The translations under genes and the position numbers were made by a program. Below the pieces are notes generated by a model. It did not search any database. It saw only the letters and a program-made list of their open reading frames with translations, and was not told the DNA's origin. Shown here in pieces: positions 1-5,022 of a stretch of 5,343 nucleotides of DNA. Position 1 is the stretch's first letter, and every line of letters starts with the position of its first letter. Origin of the DNA: Desulfatirhabdium butyrativorans (lineage in GTDB: Bacteria; Desulfobacterota; Desulfobacteria; Desulfobacterales; JAIFKL01); NCBI GenBank assembly GCA_022736535.1, contig DZCT01000360.1, positions 1-5,343 of the forward strand, given 5' to 3'.

Positions 1-2
1 TG

Positions 3-692
3 GCGGAACTCGCGGTGGAACATCTGATTCGGAATCGCGCCGGCGATATTTTTGTCGCCAACCGAACTTTTGAACGCGGGGTGGAACTCGCGAGAAAATT
101 CAAGGGCAGTCCCATCCGCTTTGAAGAAATCACAGATTCTATGCAGAATGTTGATATTATTATCAGTTCCACAGGTTCTCCCGATTTTGTGATTCGCCGG
201 GATCAGGTCAAAGCAGGTATGCGGGGCAGAAAAAACCGCCCGCTTTTTTTTATTGATATTGCCGTGCCTCGTGACATTGACCCGGGAATCAACCGGATTC
301 CCAACGCATATCTCTATGATATTGACGACCTGAAGAGCGTGATTGATGAAAACATAGAGGATCGCCAGCGGGAGGCGCTCAAAGCGGAAAGAATCGTTGA
401 TGAGGCGGTGATCAGCTTCCGGCAGTGGTATGAAAGTCTGGCGGCAGTGCCGACCATCGTGGCGTTGCGAAAAAAAATGGATGCCATTGCAAAAGCGGAG
501 ATCAGAAAGACGATGAATTCGCTGCCGCATTTCTCTGATGAGGACTGTCAGGCGCTCTGCCGGATGACTGATGCGCTGATCAACAAAATTCTGCATGATC
601 CCACGCTGTTTTTGAAAAACAACGGTTTTCACGGCAACAAAACCCTCTATCTTGACATGACACGGAAACTTTTCAATCTGGATGAAAGCTGA
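3..692 (+). CDS. hemA: Glutamyl-tRNA reductase, 5'-truncated by window edge
   Basis: HemA reduces glutamyl-tRNA(Glu) with NADPH to glutamate-1-semialdehyde, the first committed step of C5 tetrapyrrole synthesis, in the cytoplasm. The reading frame is open from position 3, so the GTG at 15 is an internal Val and not the start. The visible 229 residues begin inside the NADPH-binding Rossmann domain: AELAVEHL follows the expected glycine-rich turn, which is off the edge. After that come the family landmarks VANRT, SSTGSPDFVI, FFIDIAVPRDIDP and YLYDIDDL. The last ~110 residues form the helical dimerisation domain, starting near RQWYESLAAVPTIVALR. The catalytic Cys and tRNA-binding N-terminal domain are not in the window. 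The family is about 420-440 residues long, so roughly the N-terminal half is missing. The gene ends in TGA at 690-692, and its final 30 bases are copied again at 816-845. The family call is from recognised motifs and the truncation is only the window edge. Confidence 0.95.
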   Translation, partial: AELAVEHLIRNRAGDIFVANRTFERGVELARKFKGSPIRFEEITDSMQNVDIIISSTGSPDFVIRRDQVKAGMRGRKNRPLFFIDIAVPRDIDPGINRIPNAYLYDIDDLKSVIDENIEDRQREALKAERIVDEAVISFRQWYESLAAVPTIVALRKKMDAIAKAEIRKTMNSLPHFSDEDCQALCRMTDALINKILHDPTLFLKNNGFHGNKTLYLDMTRKLFNLDES

Positions 693-697
693 TATTA
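663..697. repeat. 35-bp direct repeat, copy 1 (hemA 3' end)
   Basis: These 35 bases cover the last ten codons of hemA, including its TGA, plus five bases beyond. They are identical to 816-850, an offset of 153 bp. The match stops sharply on both sides (662 a versus 815 c; 698 g versus 851 t). This copy is the functional coding one. Confidence 0.97.
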
Positions 698-700
698 GAC

Positions 701-714
701 TTTATCGGAAATAA
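701..714. repeat. Inverted repeat, left arm (accessory block boundary)
   Basis: The sequence tttatcggaaataa is the exact reverse complement of 1720-1733. If 696-714 is paired with 1720-1738, 17 of 19 positions match. It lies three bases after the first hemA-tail copy. Together the arms bracket the whole AT-rich block between hemA and apgM. A 14-bp exact match at this distance is unlikely by chance but not impossible in AT-rich DNA. Confidence 0.6.
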
Positions 715-719
715 AAAAA

Positions 720-750
720 GGTTCTCGCAAAGAGCGCGGAGGGCGCAAAG
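720..750. repeat. Dispersed 'cgcaaag'-type intergenic repeat
   Basis: The stretch has two cgcaaag units (726-732 and 744-750) around a GC-rich centre, preceded by ggttct. I recall very similar 'ttctcgcaaag...cgcaaag' stretches as scattered intergenic repeats in several environmental bacterial genomes. That family match is from memory. What the window itself shows is the internal repeat and its non-coding position. It lies within the 118-bp spacer between the two hemA-tail copies. No function can be read from it. Confidence 0.5.
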
Positions 751-790
751 TTTTTATAAAAAAGTTTTTTTCCTTTATTTCTTCGACAGT

Positions 791-813
791 AGAACGGGTT
801 TGAAACCCGTTCT
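791..813. repeat. Perfect 23-bp palindrome (hairpin-forming dispersed repeat)
   Basis: Two 11-base arms (agaacgggttt and its complement) flank a single central g. As a stem-loop it gives an 8-bp stem agaacggg/cccgttct with a 7-base loop, extendable by t790-g814 and g789-c815. No T-run follows on the plus strand, so it is not a standard intrinsic terminator, though it could act as a weak terminator or mRNA 3'-end stabiliser behind hemA. The sequence resembles a palindrome I recall as widely scattered in Desulfobacterota-type genomes, so a small mobile repeat unit is likely. Confidence 0.75.
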
Positions 814-815
814 GC

Positions 816-850
816 CGGAAACTTTTCAATCTGGATGAAAGCTGATATTA
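816..850. repeat. 35-bp direct repeat, copy 2 (duplicated hemA tail)
   Basis: This is an exact second copy of 663-697 lying outside any gene, directly after the 791-813 palindrome. It ends 22 bases before the start of the small acidic gene at 873. The arrangement fits either a tandem duplication or a long target or attachment-site duplication around a 118-bp insert. Copy 2 also supplies most of a possible promoter for the downstream pair. Confidence 0.97.
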
Positions 851-851
851 T
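823..851 (+). promoter_or_regulatory. Possible sigma70-type promoter for the small-protein/PIN pair
   Basis: The -35 candidate ttttca (823-828) matches TTGACA at 4 of 6. The -10 candidate tattat (846-851) matches TATAAT at 5 of 6. The spacing is the ideal 17 bases. The element lies in the second copy of the hemA tail, and its last -10 base is the first base after the duplication. The corresponding site in copy 1 reads tattag, a poorer -10. Such matches are common by chance in AT-rich DNA, so this is a hypothesis only. Confidence 0.3.
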
Positions 852-872
852 TTTGAGTGATTCGGAGGAAAA

Positions 873-1157
873 ATGCTTGAACTTAAAGAGGCAATAAAAA
901 AAGCTTTTGAACACTTTGAAGTGATTTATGACGGTGAAAATTTGCCGAACAAATTACTGGAAGAAATAGAATATGATGATGAATCTGATATGTGGAAAGT
1001 TGTGATAGGTTTTGATTCAGAGCATATAAGAACCAAAACTGAGGGAAATACGATGTTCGGGACCGCCACAGTTGAGGAAAAGGAAAGAAAATACAAACAG
1101 ATCAGATTAAAAGGACAGGACGGTTCCTTTGTTAAAATGGTGGATGAGATGTTATGA
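873..1157 (+). CDS. Small acidic protein, putative antitoxin partner of a PIN nuclease
   Basis: This 94-residue soluble protein has no signal peptide or membrane segment and no DNA-binding fold that I recognise. An amphipathic N-terminal helix (residues 2-16) is followed by the strongly acidic stretch EEIEYDDESDMW (30-41) and a strand-like WKVVIGF (41-47). It ends in KYKQIRLKGQDGSFVKMV (73-90). I recall short proteins with the pattern LEEvE(F/Y)DE..W.V.(I/L)GF, then YK...., then a G-V-SMK-like end, as uncharacterised genes next to PIN-domain genes; that link is memory, not proof. The start is the ATG at 873, with an excellent GGAGG four bases upstream (864-868). The stop overlaps the next gene by ATGA (1154-1157), so the two are translationally coupled. 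Both genes are visibly richer in A+T than hemA and apgM, which suggests transfer. Size, order and coupling fit an antitoxin that neutralises the downstream PIN protein, but this is inference. Confidence 0.8.
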   Translation: MLELKEAIKKAFEHFEVIYDGENLPNKLLEEIEYDDESDMWKVVIGFDSEHIRTKTEGNTMFGTATVEEKERKYKQIRLKGQDGSFVKMVDEML

Positions 1158-1657
1158 TTAAGCAAATAGATTTAATCACCTCTCCGCACAAGGATAAGTT
1201 CGCAGTAATAGATACAAATTTACTCCTTGTTTATCTTGTAGGATGTATTGATCCTCAATTAATAACAAAGTTCAAGAAGACAAACAGCAGATATTGTGCA
1301 GAAGACTTTAAGATATTGGATGATCTTATCAGTAAATTCGACAATTTTGTTACCACCCCTAATATCTTGACAGAGGTTAGCAACCTTGGAGGTCAGCTCA
1401 ATGATAATGCAAAAAAGCAGTTTTTTGTGTTCTTGGCTCAATTTATACAGAAAACCGCTGAAAAATATATACAATCATCTGAAATATCGAAAGACAGTCT
1501 TTTTATTAAGTTCGGCGTCACAGATAGGGGACTTTTAGAGTTAGCCAGAACACAACATCTCATCATTACAGATGATTTTAAACTGTCTTCATTTTGTATC
1601 AGCCAAGGTTTTGACAGTATCAATTTCAATCATCTGAGAAATTATGTCAATTACTGA
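1154..1657 (+). CDS. PIN-domain ribonuclease, putative toxin
   Basis: This 167-residue protein is a single PIN domain, a metal-dependent endoribonuclease fold used by VapC-type toxins and by some RNA-processing enzymes. The four acidic positions are present: D20 in AVIDTNLLL (residues 17-25), E74 in TPNILTEVSNL (68-78), D124 in GVTDRGLLELA (121-131), and D140 or D141 in LIITDDFKL (136-144). They would bind the one or two Mg/Mn ions that cleave RNA. It has no signal peptide. It is longer than a typical VapC (about 130 residues); the extra length lies in the helices between D20 and E74 and around residues 85-110. The ATG start lies inside the upstream stop (ATGA overlap), so its translation probably depends on the 94-residue partner. 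No other gene in the window is linked to it. A toxin role is inferred from the pairing. A stand-alone RNase role is possible. The substrate, if an RNA, cannot be read from sequence. Confidence 0.85.
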   Translation: MIKQIDLITSPHKDKFAVIDTNLLLVYLVGCIDPQLITKFKKTNSRYCAEDFKILDDLISKFDNFVTTPNILTEVSNLGGQLNDNAKKQFFVFLAQFIQKTAEKYIQSSEISKDSLFIKFGVTDRGLLELARTQHLIITDDFKLSSFCISQGFDSINFNHLRNYVNY

Positions 1658-1719
1658 TTTCCGAAAGTAAGAAAGTGTGAGTAAAAGTGATGAAATCCCG
1701 GATAAAATCAGACCGCTGC

Positions 1720-1733
1720 TTATTTCCGATAAA
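1720..1733. repeat. Inverted repeat, right arm (accessory block boundary)
   Basis: The sequence ttatttccgataaa is the exact complement of 701-714 and ends 23 bases before the apgM start codon. A partial direct echo, gataaaatc, occurs at 1701-1709 and 1728-1736. It could be the end of an inserted segment, a shared regulatory site, or coincidence. Confidence 0.6.
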
Positions 1734-1756
1734 ATCTGTTTGTTGAAAGGCGATTT

Positions 1757-3070
1757 ATGTCCAAAAAATGTGTGCTGATTCTTCTCGACGGTCTGGGAGA
1801 CCGCTCATATAAGGAGTTGGGAAATCTGACGCCCCTGCAAGCGGCAGAAACGCCTGTGCTGGACCGGCTCGCGACGGCAGGCGCAAACGGTCTTTATCAT
1901 GCCGGATTGCAGGGGCAGGCGCTGCCCAGCGAAAATGCTCATTTTGTCATGTTCGGCTATGACATGGCGGATTTCCCCGGCAGAGGGGCGTTAGAAGCTT
2001 TGGGCGCGGGCATCGAACTGAGTCATCAGGATGTTGCGATTCTCTCGCATTTTGTCTCACTCAGAGAAGCACAAGGATGTCTCATCCTCGATGACGACAA
2101 ACTTAAAGCAGCGGAAGCCGAAGCCGCCGCGCTCATTCAGGCGGTGAGAACTTATGAGCAAAACGGCGTCACAGCCTGTTTTATTCAGACCAAAGGGCTT
2201 TTCGGCGTTATCCGGCTTCAGGGCAATGTCTCGCCTTTTATCACAGACACGGATCCCATAGTGAAAAATTCGCCCCTGATTGCCGTGAAAACATGGAAAA
2301 ATCATGCAGATGATCCGAGTTCCCGGAACAGCGCGGACGCGCTTCGGGCATATCTGCTTCGGGCTTGGAAACGCTTGGAAGCGCATCCGGTAAACGCTGA
2401 GAGAATCCGGCGGGGAGAAAAAATCATCAACGGCTTGGTCACGCAACGTGCGTGACAGTTGAAACCGATGACTCCTTTTTCGGAAAAATACGGACTCCGG
2501 GGGCTTTCTGTTTCCTCCGGCATCATTTACTGGGGGCTTTGCAGATATGTAGGCATTGAATGCGAAAAAGTAAAAGACAGCGATGATCCGGGCAGAGACA
2601 TTGCCGAGCGGATGGCGATTGCCCGCAAGGCATTGAAAGATTATGACTTCATTCACGTCCACAGCAAAGCCCCGGATGAAGCCGGTCACAGCAAAGACCC
2701 GCTTTATAAAAAACGGGTGATTGATATGTTGGACAAAGGCATCGGAGAAGCGATTGAGCCTCTGATGAGCGATCCGGATGTGTTTCTGATAATCACTGCG
2801 GATCATTCCACGCCCTGCGATGAGCCGCTGGTGCATTCAGGCGAAACCGTGCCGGTGATATTTCACGGAAAAGGCATTCGTCGGGATCGGGTCCGGCATT
2901 TCAATGAAACCAGCGCGGCAGGGGGCGCGCTGGGCTGTATGCGCGGAAAAGAGTTCATTTATCTCATGCTGAATCATTTGGATCGCTGCAAACTGCACGG
3001 ACTCATGGACACGCCGGAAGATCAGCCGTTCTGGCCCGGAAAATACGAACCTTTTCGGACGGAGCAATGA
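1757..3070 (+). pseudogene. apgM: Archaeal-type 2,3-bisphosphoglycerate-independent phosphoglycerate mutase, interrupted by one in-frame TGA
   Basis: The enzyme interconverts 3- and 2-phosphoglycerate in lower glycolysis/gluconeogenesis and belongs to the alkaline phosphatase superfamily. The frame runs from ATG 1757 (gaaagg six bases upstream) to TGA 3068-3070, 437 codons, a normal family length. Codon 233 (2453-2455) is TGA. The frame and the homology continue unbroken on both sides. Metal and catalytic residues: D11 in ILLDGLGD (8-15), nucleophile S58 in LPSENAHFVMFGYD, D307 and H311 in SKAPDEAGH, D349-H350 in TADHSTP, and H360 in VHSGETVP. The first two lie before the stop and the rest after it. 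A 232-residue N-terminal product would therefore lack most metal ligands, and a separately started C-terminal part (for example TTG 2459 or ATG 2468) would lack the nucleophile. The stop falls where the family has the last Gly of an RGAG-like motif (TQRA-stop), one base from GGA. A recent nonsense mutation, a sequencing error or recoding are the options. It overlaps the next gene by ATGA. Confidence 0.85.
2453..2455 (+). other. In-frame TGA inside apgM
   Basis: TGA is followed by cagttg in the same frame, with recognisable apgM protein continuing (PFSEKYGLRG, then GIIYWGL). Downstream, tcctttttcggaaaaa can form a small AT stem with a cgg loop about 26 bases after the TGA. That loosely fits bacterial SECIS spacing, but the stem is weak. 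TGA serves as the normal terminator of hemA, the PIN pair and the HTH gene here, so a genome-wide UGA=Gly code is unlikely. Confidence 0.9.
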
Positions 3071-3664
3071 ATTTGCAGCAGCAGGACAATATCTTCAAGT
3101 ATGAAACCGGCGTGATTCACGGTCGTTTTCAGGTGCTGCATAAGGATCATCTGAAATACATTCTCGCGGGAAAATCCCTTTGCAGGCATATCGTCGTCGG
3201 CATTACCAATCCTGATCCGGTGCTGACCCGCAGTGAAGCCGCGGACCCGGGCAGGAGTCATCCGCTTGAAAATCCGCTGACGTATTATGAACGCTATGTG
3301 CTTCTCAATGCGGCATTGCCCGAAGCCGGCTTGGAGCGGCAGGATTTTTCCGTGGTGCCGCTGCCGGTCAACCTGCCGGAACTGTATCAGTATTATGTTC
3401 CGCTTGATGCGGTGTTTTTTCTGACCATCTATGACGACTGGGGCAGACAGAAACTTCGCTATTTTGAGTCATTGGGGCTGACCGCTCATGTCTTATGGGA
3501 AACGCCGCCGGAAAAAAAAAGGCATCAGCGCGGGCGACATCCGAAAGCGAATGGCAGACGGCGAATCATGGGAAACAATGGTGCCCGCGAGTGTGTCTGT
3601 GCTTCTCAGGAAATGGGACATTCCCGGGAGATTAAAAAAATACGGTAGCACTCAGTTAATTTAA
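3067..3664 (+). pseudogene. Nicotinamide/nicotinate-nucleotide adenylyltransferase-like protein, frameshifted in an A9 run
   Basis: This nucleotidyltransferase-superfamily protein transfers AMP from ATP to a nucleotide, most likely NMN or NaMN in NAD synthesis. GVIHGRFQVLHKDHLKYI (15-32) carries the GRFQ signature and the HxxH catalytic pair H25/H28. VGITNPDP (44-51) and NPLTYYERYVLL are also typical of the NMN adenylyltransferase branch. The start is ATG 3067, overlapping the apgM stop by ATGA, so it is the second gene of that operon. As written, the frame loses homology after residue 151 and stops at 3646-3648 with a basic nonsense tail. In the +1 frame from 3521, the expected C-terminus continues: KGISAGDIRKRM, then WETMVPASVSVLLRKW, ending at TAA 3662-3664. 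The restored length is about 198 residues. ISAGDIR is the second nucleotide-binding motif (ISxxxxR type) and is lost in the zero frame, so that product is probably inactive. Eight instead of nine As would repair it. Exact substrate is uncertain. Confidence 0.8.
3512..3520 (+). other. A9 homopolymer at the adenylyltransferase frameshift
   Basis: Nine As after g3511 push the reading frame out of register. With eight As, codons gaa aaa aaa ggc give PEKKGIS, which matches the family. A9 is long enough for transcriptional slippage to yield some in-frame mRNA, and it is also a classic place for indel sequencing errors. Confidence 0.9.
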
Positions 3665-3711
3665 TTCCGAATCCCGCGCCGGCTGTCAGAATTAAATTAA
3701 CCGGGTACTGC
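3645..3711. repeat. Long imperfect inverted repeat / hairpin
   Basis: The core arms ttaatttaattc (3656-3667) and gaattaaattaa (3689-3700) are perfect 12-bp complements with a 21-base GC-rich loop. The pairing continues outward to 3645/3711. Across 23 positions there are 19 Watson-Crick pairs, two G-T pairs and two mismatches. The left arm contains both possible stops of the adenylyltransferase gene. There is no T-run, so a classic intrinsic terminator is not supported. It may be an mRNA 3'-end hairpin, a MITE-like remnant, or the left end of the IS630-type element that follows. Confidence 0.8.
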
Positions 3712-3750
3712 TTCTGCACTGTTGCCTTGCTGGAAAGGAGTCATATAAAA

Positions 3751-4239
3751 ATGCCGAAAAAAGATTATAACATATTGGAAAATCCTGAAGAACTTCTTCG
3801 TATGATGAAAAGTGAGAAAAAAGGGCGTTTCAGGGACCGTCTCCGAATGCTGTGGCTTCTGAAAAGCGGGGAGGCGAAAACAATAACTCGTGCGGCTGAA
3901 CTTTGCGGCGTTTCCCGTCTCACGGCTGTGGAATGGTTTAAGCGTTACGAAGCCGGAGGAATCGAAGAACTTCTGCTCCTGAAAACGGTGCCGGGGAGAA
4001 AGCGGCGCATCTCCGGTGAGGCTGAAAAGGCGCTGAGAAAACGCCTCACCGAACCGGAGGGATTCGGCTCCTATGATGAAATACGGATATGGCTGAAGGA
4101 AAATTATCATCTTGATATTCCTTATAAAACAGTACATAAAACCGTTTGTTATTATCTCGGTGCCAAGCCGAAATCGCCGCGTCAGCCGCAGATAAAAAAA
4201 CGGGCGGCGGCGCAAAAAGCAGGTAATTCGGAAAGTTGA
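3751..4239 (+). CDS. IS630-type helix-turn-helix protein without DDE domain
   Basis: This 162-residue basic protein matches the N-terminal DNA-binding half of IS630-family transposases. The first HTH is at about residues 44-69 (ITRAAELCGVSRLTAVEW), followed by YEAGGIEELL, then GRKRRIS (82-88). A second winged-helix-like unit spans about 107-144 (SYDEIRIWLKENY, DIPYKTVHKTV, YYLGAKPKSPR). After IKK (148-150) the family normally enters the DDE catalytic domain. Here the protein ends in a short Ala/Lys-rich tail, and none of the following frames encodes DDE motifs. The start is ATG 3751, with AAAGGAG ten bases upstream (3734-3740); an in-frame TTG at 3727 lacks such a site. A7 at 4194-4200 sits where two-ORF IS630 elements can shift frame, but the -1 frame stops at 4224-4226, so no fusion is possible. 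It is either an IS remnant or a domesticated DNA-binding protein. The well-kept frame and ribosome site favour a still-translated gene. Confidence 0.8.
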   Translation: MPKKDYNILENPEELLRMMKSEKKGRFRDRLRMLWLLKSGEAKTITRAAELCGVSRLTAVEWFKRYEAGGIEELLLLKTVPGRKRRISGEAEKALRKRLTEPEGFGSYDEIRIWLKENYHLDIPYKTVHKTVCYYLGAKPKSPRQPQIKKRAAAQKAGNSES

Positions 4240-4257
4240 GGTTTGAAAGATAAAAAA

Positions 4258-4929
4258 ATGAAAAATGCTGTGACAATTCTTCTTCTTGTCCTTGCGCTGC
4301 TGCCATATCCGGTGCCGGCTTCGGTGATTCTTCAATTGCGGAAGGGAGAAGCCGTATTAGACGCTAAAAGTGTAAAATTAATTGATATTATTGAAGAAAT
4401 GCGTCAGAAATATGCGGTGAGCATCGTGGGGCTGGAAAGCAGAGAAGGCGAGACTGTCACCTTTTCCGCCAAAGAAGAAATGCCGGAAGATTTGATAAAG
4501 CGTCTGCTCCGTTATCTCGGAGAAGAAAATTATGCCATGGAGTTCACAGACATAAAACTGACAAAGGTTTCCGTTTTTCCGGGATCAAAAAAACGCACAC
4601 CTTCTCCTTCTGCGGAGGGAGCAAATGACCCTTCCGCGCCGCAGCGACTGAGCAATGTTGTTGAAGTAAAAGAAATTATCGAAGGCAGTCAGGCGCAGGG
4701 ACTGAATTTGCAGAAAGGGGATTTGGTGGTTTCGTATAACGGCGTAAAGATCAGCAGCGCGCAGCAGTTGGCAAGTGAAGTAAGGAAAACGTCGGGCAGG
4801 GACGCGGTTGAAATGACGGTGGTGAGAAATAAAGAAGTCATGCCGATGGTTCTGGAAGGCGGACTTATCGGCATTCAGATTGTCACAACAAGCATTCCCG
4901 CGGCGGAAGCGGAAAATTATTCTCGTTAG
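4258..4929 (+). CDS. Exported STN-like / PDZ domain protein
   Basis: The protein has 223 residues from ATG 4258. Residues 1-21 are a signal peptide: K2, hydrophobic core AVTILLLVLALLPY, cleavage likely after VPA (21). Residues about 30-107 (VLDAKSVKLIDIIEEMRQKY, IVGLE, VTFSAKEEMPEDLIKRLLRYLGEENYA) resemble the small secretin/TonB N-terminal (STN) fold. A linker rich in Ser/Pro/Ala follows (109-130). Residues about 133-205 form a PDZ domain (EIIEGSQAQGLNLQKGDLVVSYNGVKI), which binds protein C-termini. It probably acts in the periplasm in envelope assembly, secretion or proteolysis control. The upstream TTG at 4243 would add five residues, but GAGG is then only one base away; for ATG 4258 the gaaag at 4245-4249 gives a usable weak site. 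It starts 18 bases after the HTH gene, so the two could share a transcript. No catalytic residues are seen. The exact role is unknown. Confidence 0.82.
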   Translation: MKNAVTILLLVLALLPYPVPASVILQLRKGEAVLDAKSVKLIDIIEEMRQKYAVSIVGLESREGETVTFSAKEEMPEDLIKRLLRYLGEENYAMEFTDIKLTKVSVFPGSKKRTPSPSAEGANDPSAPQRLSNVVEVKEIIEGSQAQGLNLQKGDLVVSYNGVKISSAQQLASEVRKTSGRDAVEMTVVRNKEVMPMVLEGGLIGIQIVTTSIPAAEAENYSR

Positions 4930-4953
4930 CGGATGATTGAAAAATACCTGCCT

Positions 4954-4974
4954 CCCCCCTTTAAAAAAGGGGGG
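4954..4974. repeat. C6T3-A3-A3G6 palindromic repeat
   Basis: Stem ccccccttt (4954-4962) pairs with aaagggggg (4966-4974) around an aaa loop. It lies 25 bases after the STN/PDZ gene, in the gap between two convergent genes. I recall near-identical 'cccccttt..aaaggggg' palindromes as abundant dispersed repeats in cyanobacterial and deltaproteobacterial genomes. The strong 9-bp stem may stop or protect transcripts from both sides, but there is no T-run on either strand directly after it. Confidence 0.8.
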
Positions 4975-5002
4975 AAAAAGTCTCTTATTCTGACTTCTCA
5001 GT

Positions 5003-5022
5003 ATGACTCGGAACAGAGTCAT
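5003..5022. terminator. Possible hairpin at the 3' end of the minus-strand gene
   Basis: Arms atgactc (5003-5009) and gagtcat (5016-5022) flank a 6-base loop. The right arm touches the stop codon of the minus-strand gene (TAA at 5024-5022). No uridine tract follows on the minus strand, so only a weak or rho-assisted terminator role can be proposed. Confidence 0.35.

Noticed and set aside
726..813. CRISPR array in the repeat-rich spacer
   Set aside because: The repeats are different from each other and there are no regularly spaced identical units or unique spacers.
2453..2455. UGA read as glycine through an alternative genetic code
   Set aside because: TGA is the sensible terminator of hemA, both genes of the PIN module, the adenylyltransferase-coupling stop of apgM and the HTH gene. 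The other coding regions have no further in-frame TGA.
2057..2836. A 259-codon open frame on the minus strand, antisense to apgM and spanning its internal TGA
   Set aside because: Its translation is rich in F, R and H with no domain or motif I recognise. It lies wholly opposite strongly conserved apgM sequence, so it is an antisense shadow of codon bias.
4194..4226. Programmed -1 frameshift at A7 to make a full IS630 transposase
   Set aside because: The -1 frame reaches a TAA at 4224-4226 after about nine codons, and no DDE-domain sequence follows in any frame.
3697..4335. A 212-codon minus-strand open frame opposite the HTH gene
   Set aside because: The product is low-complexity F/R/H-rich, with no family features, and the plus-strand frame is clearly the real gene.
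4585..5022. A 145-codon minus-strand frame containing PPFFKGG
   Set aside because: The PPFFKGG peptide is just the translated C6T3 palindrome, and the rest mirrors the STN/PDZ gene.
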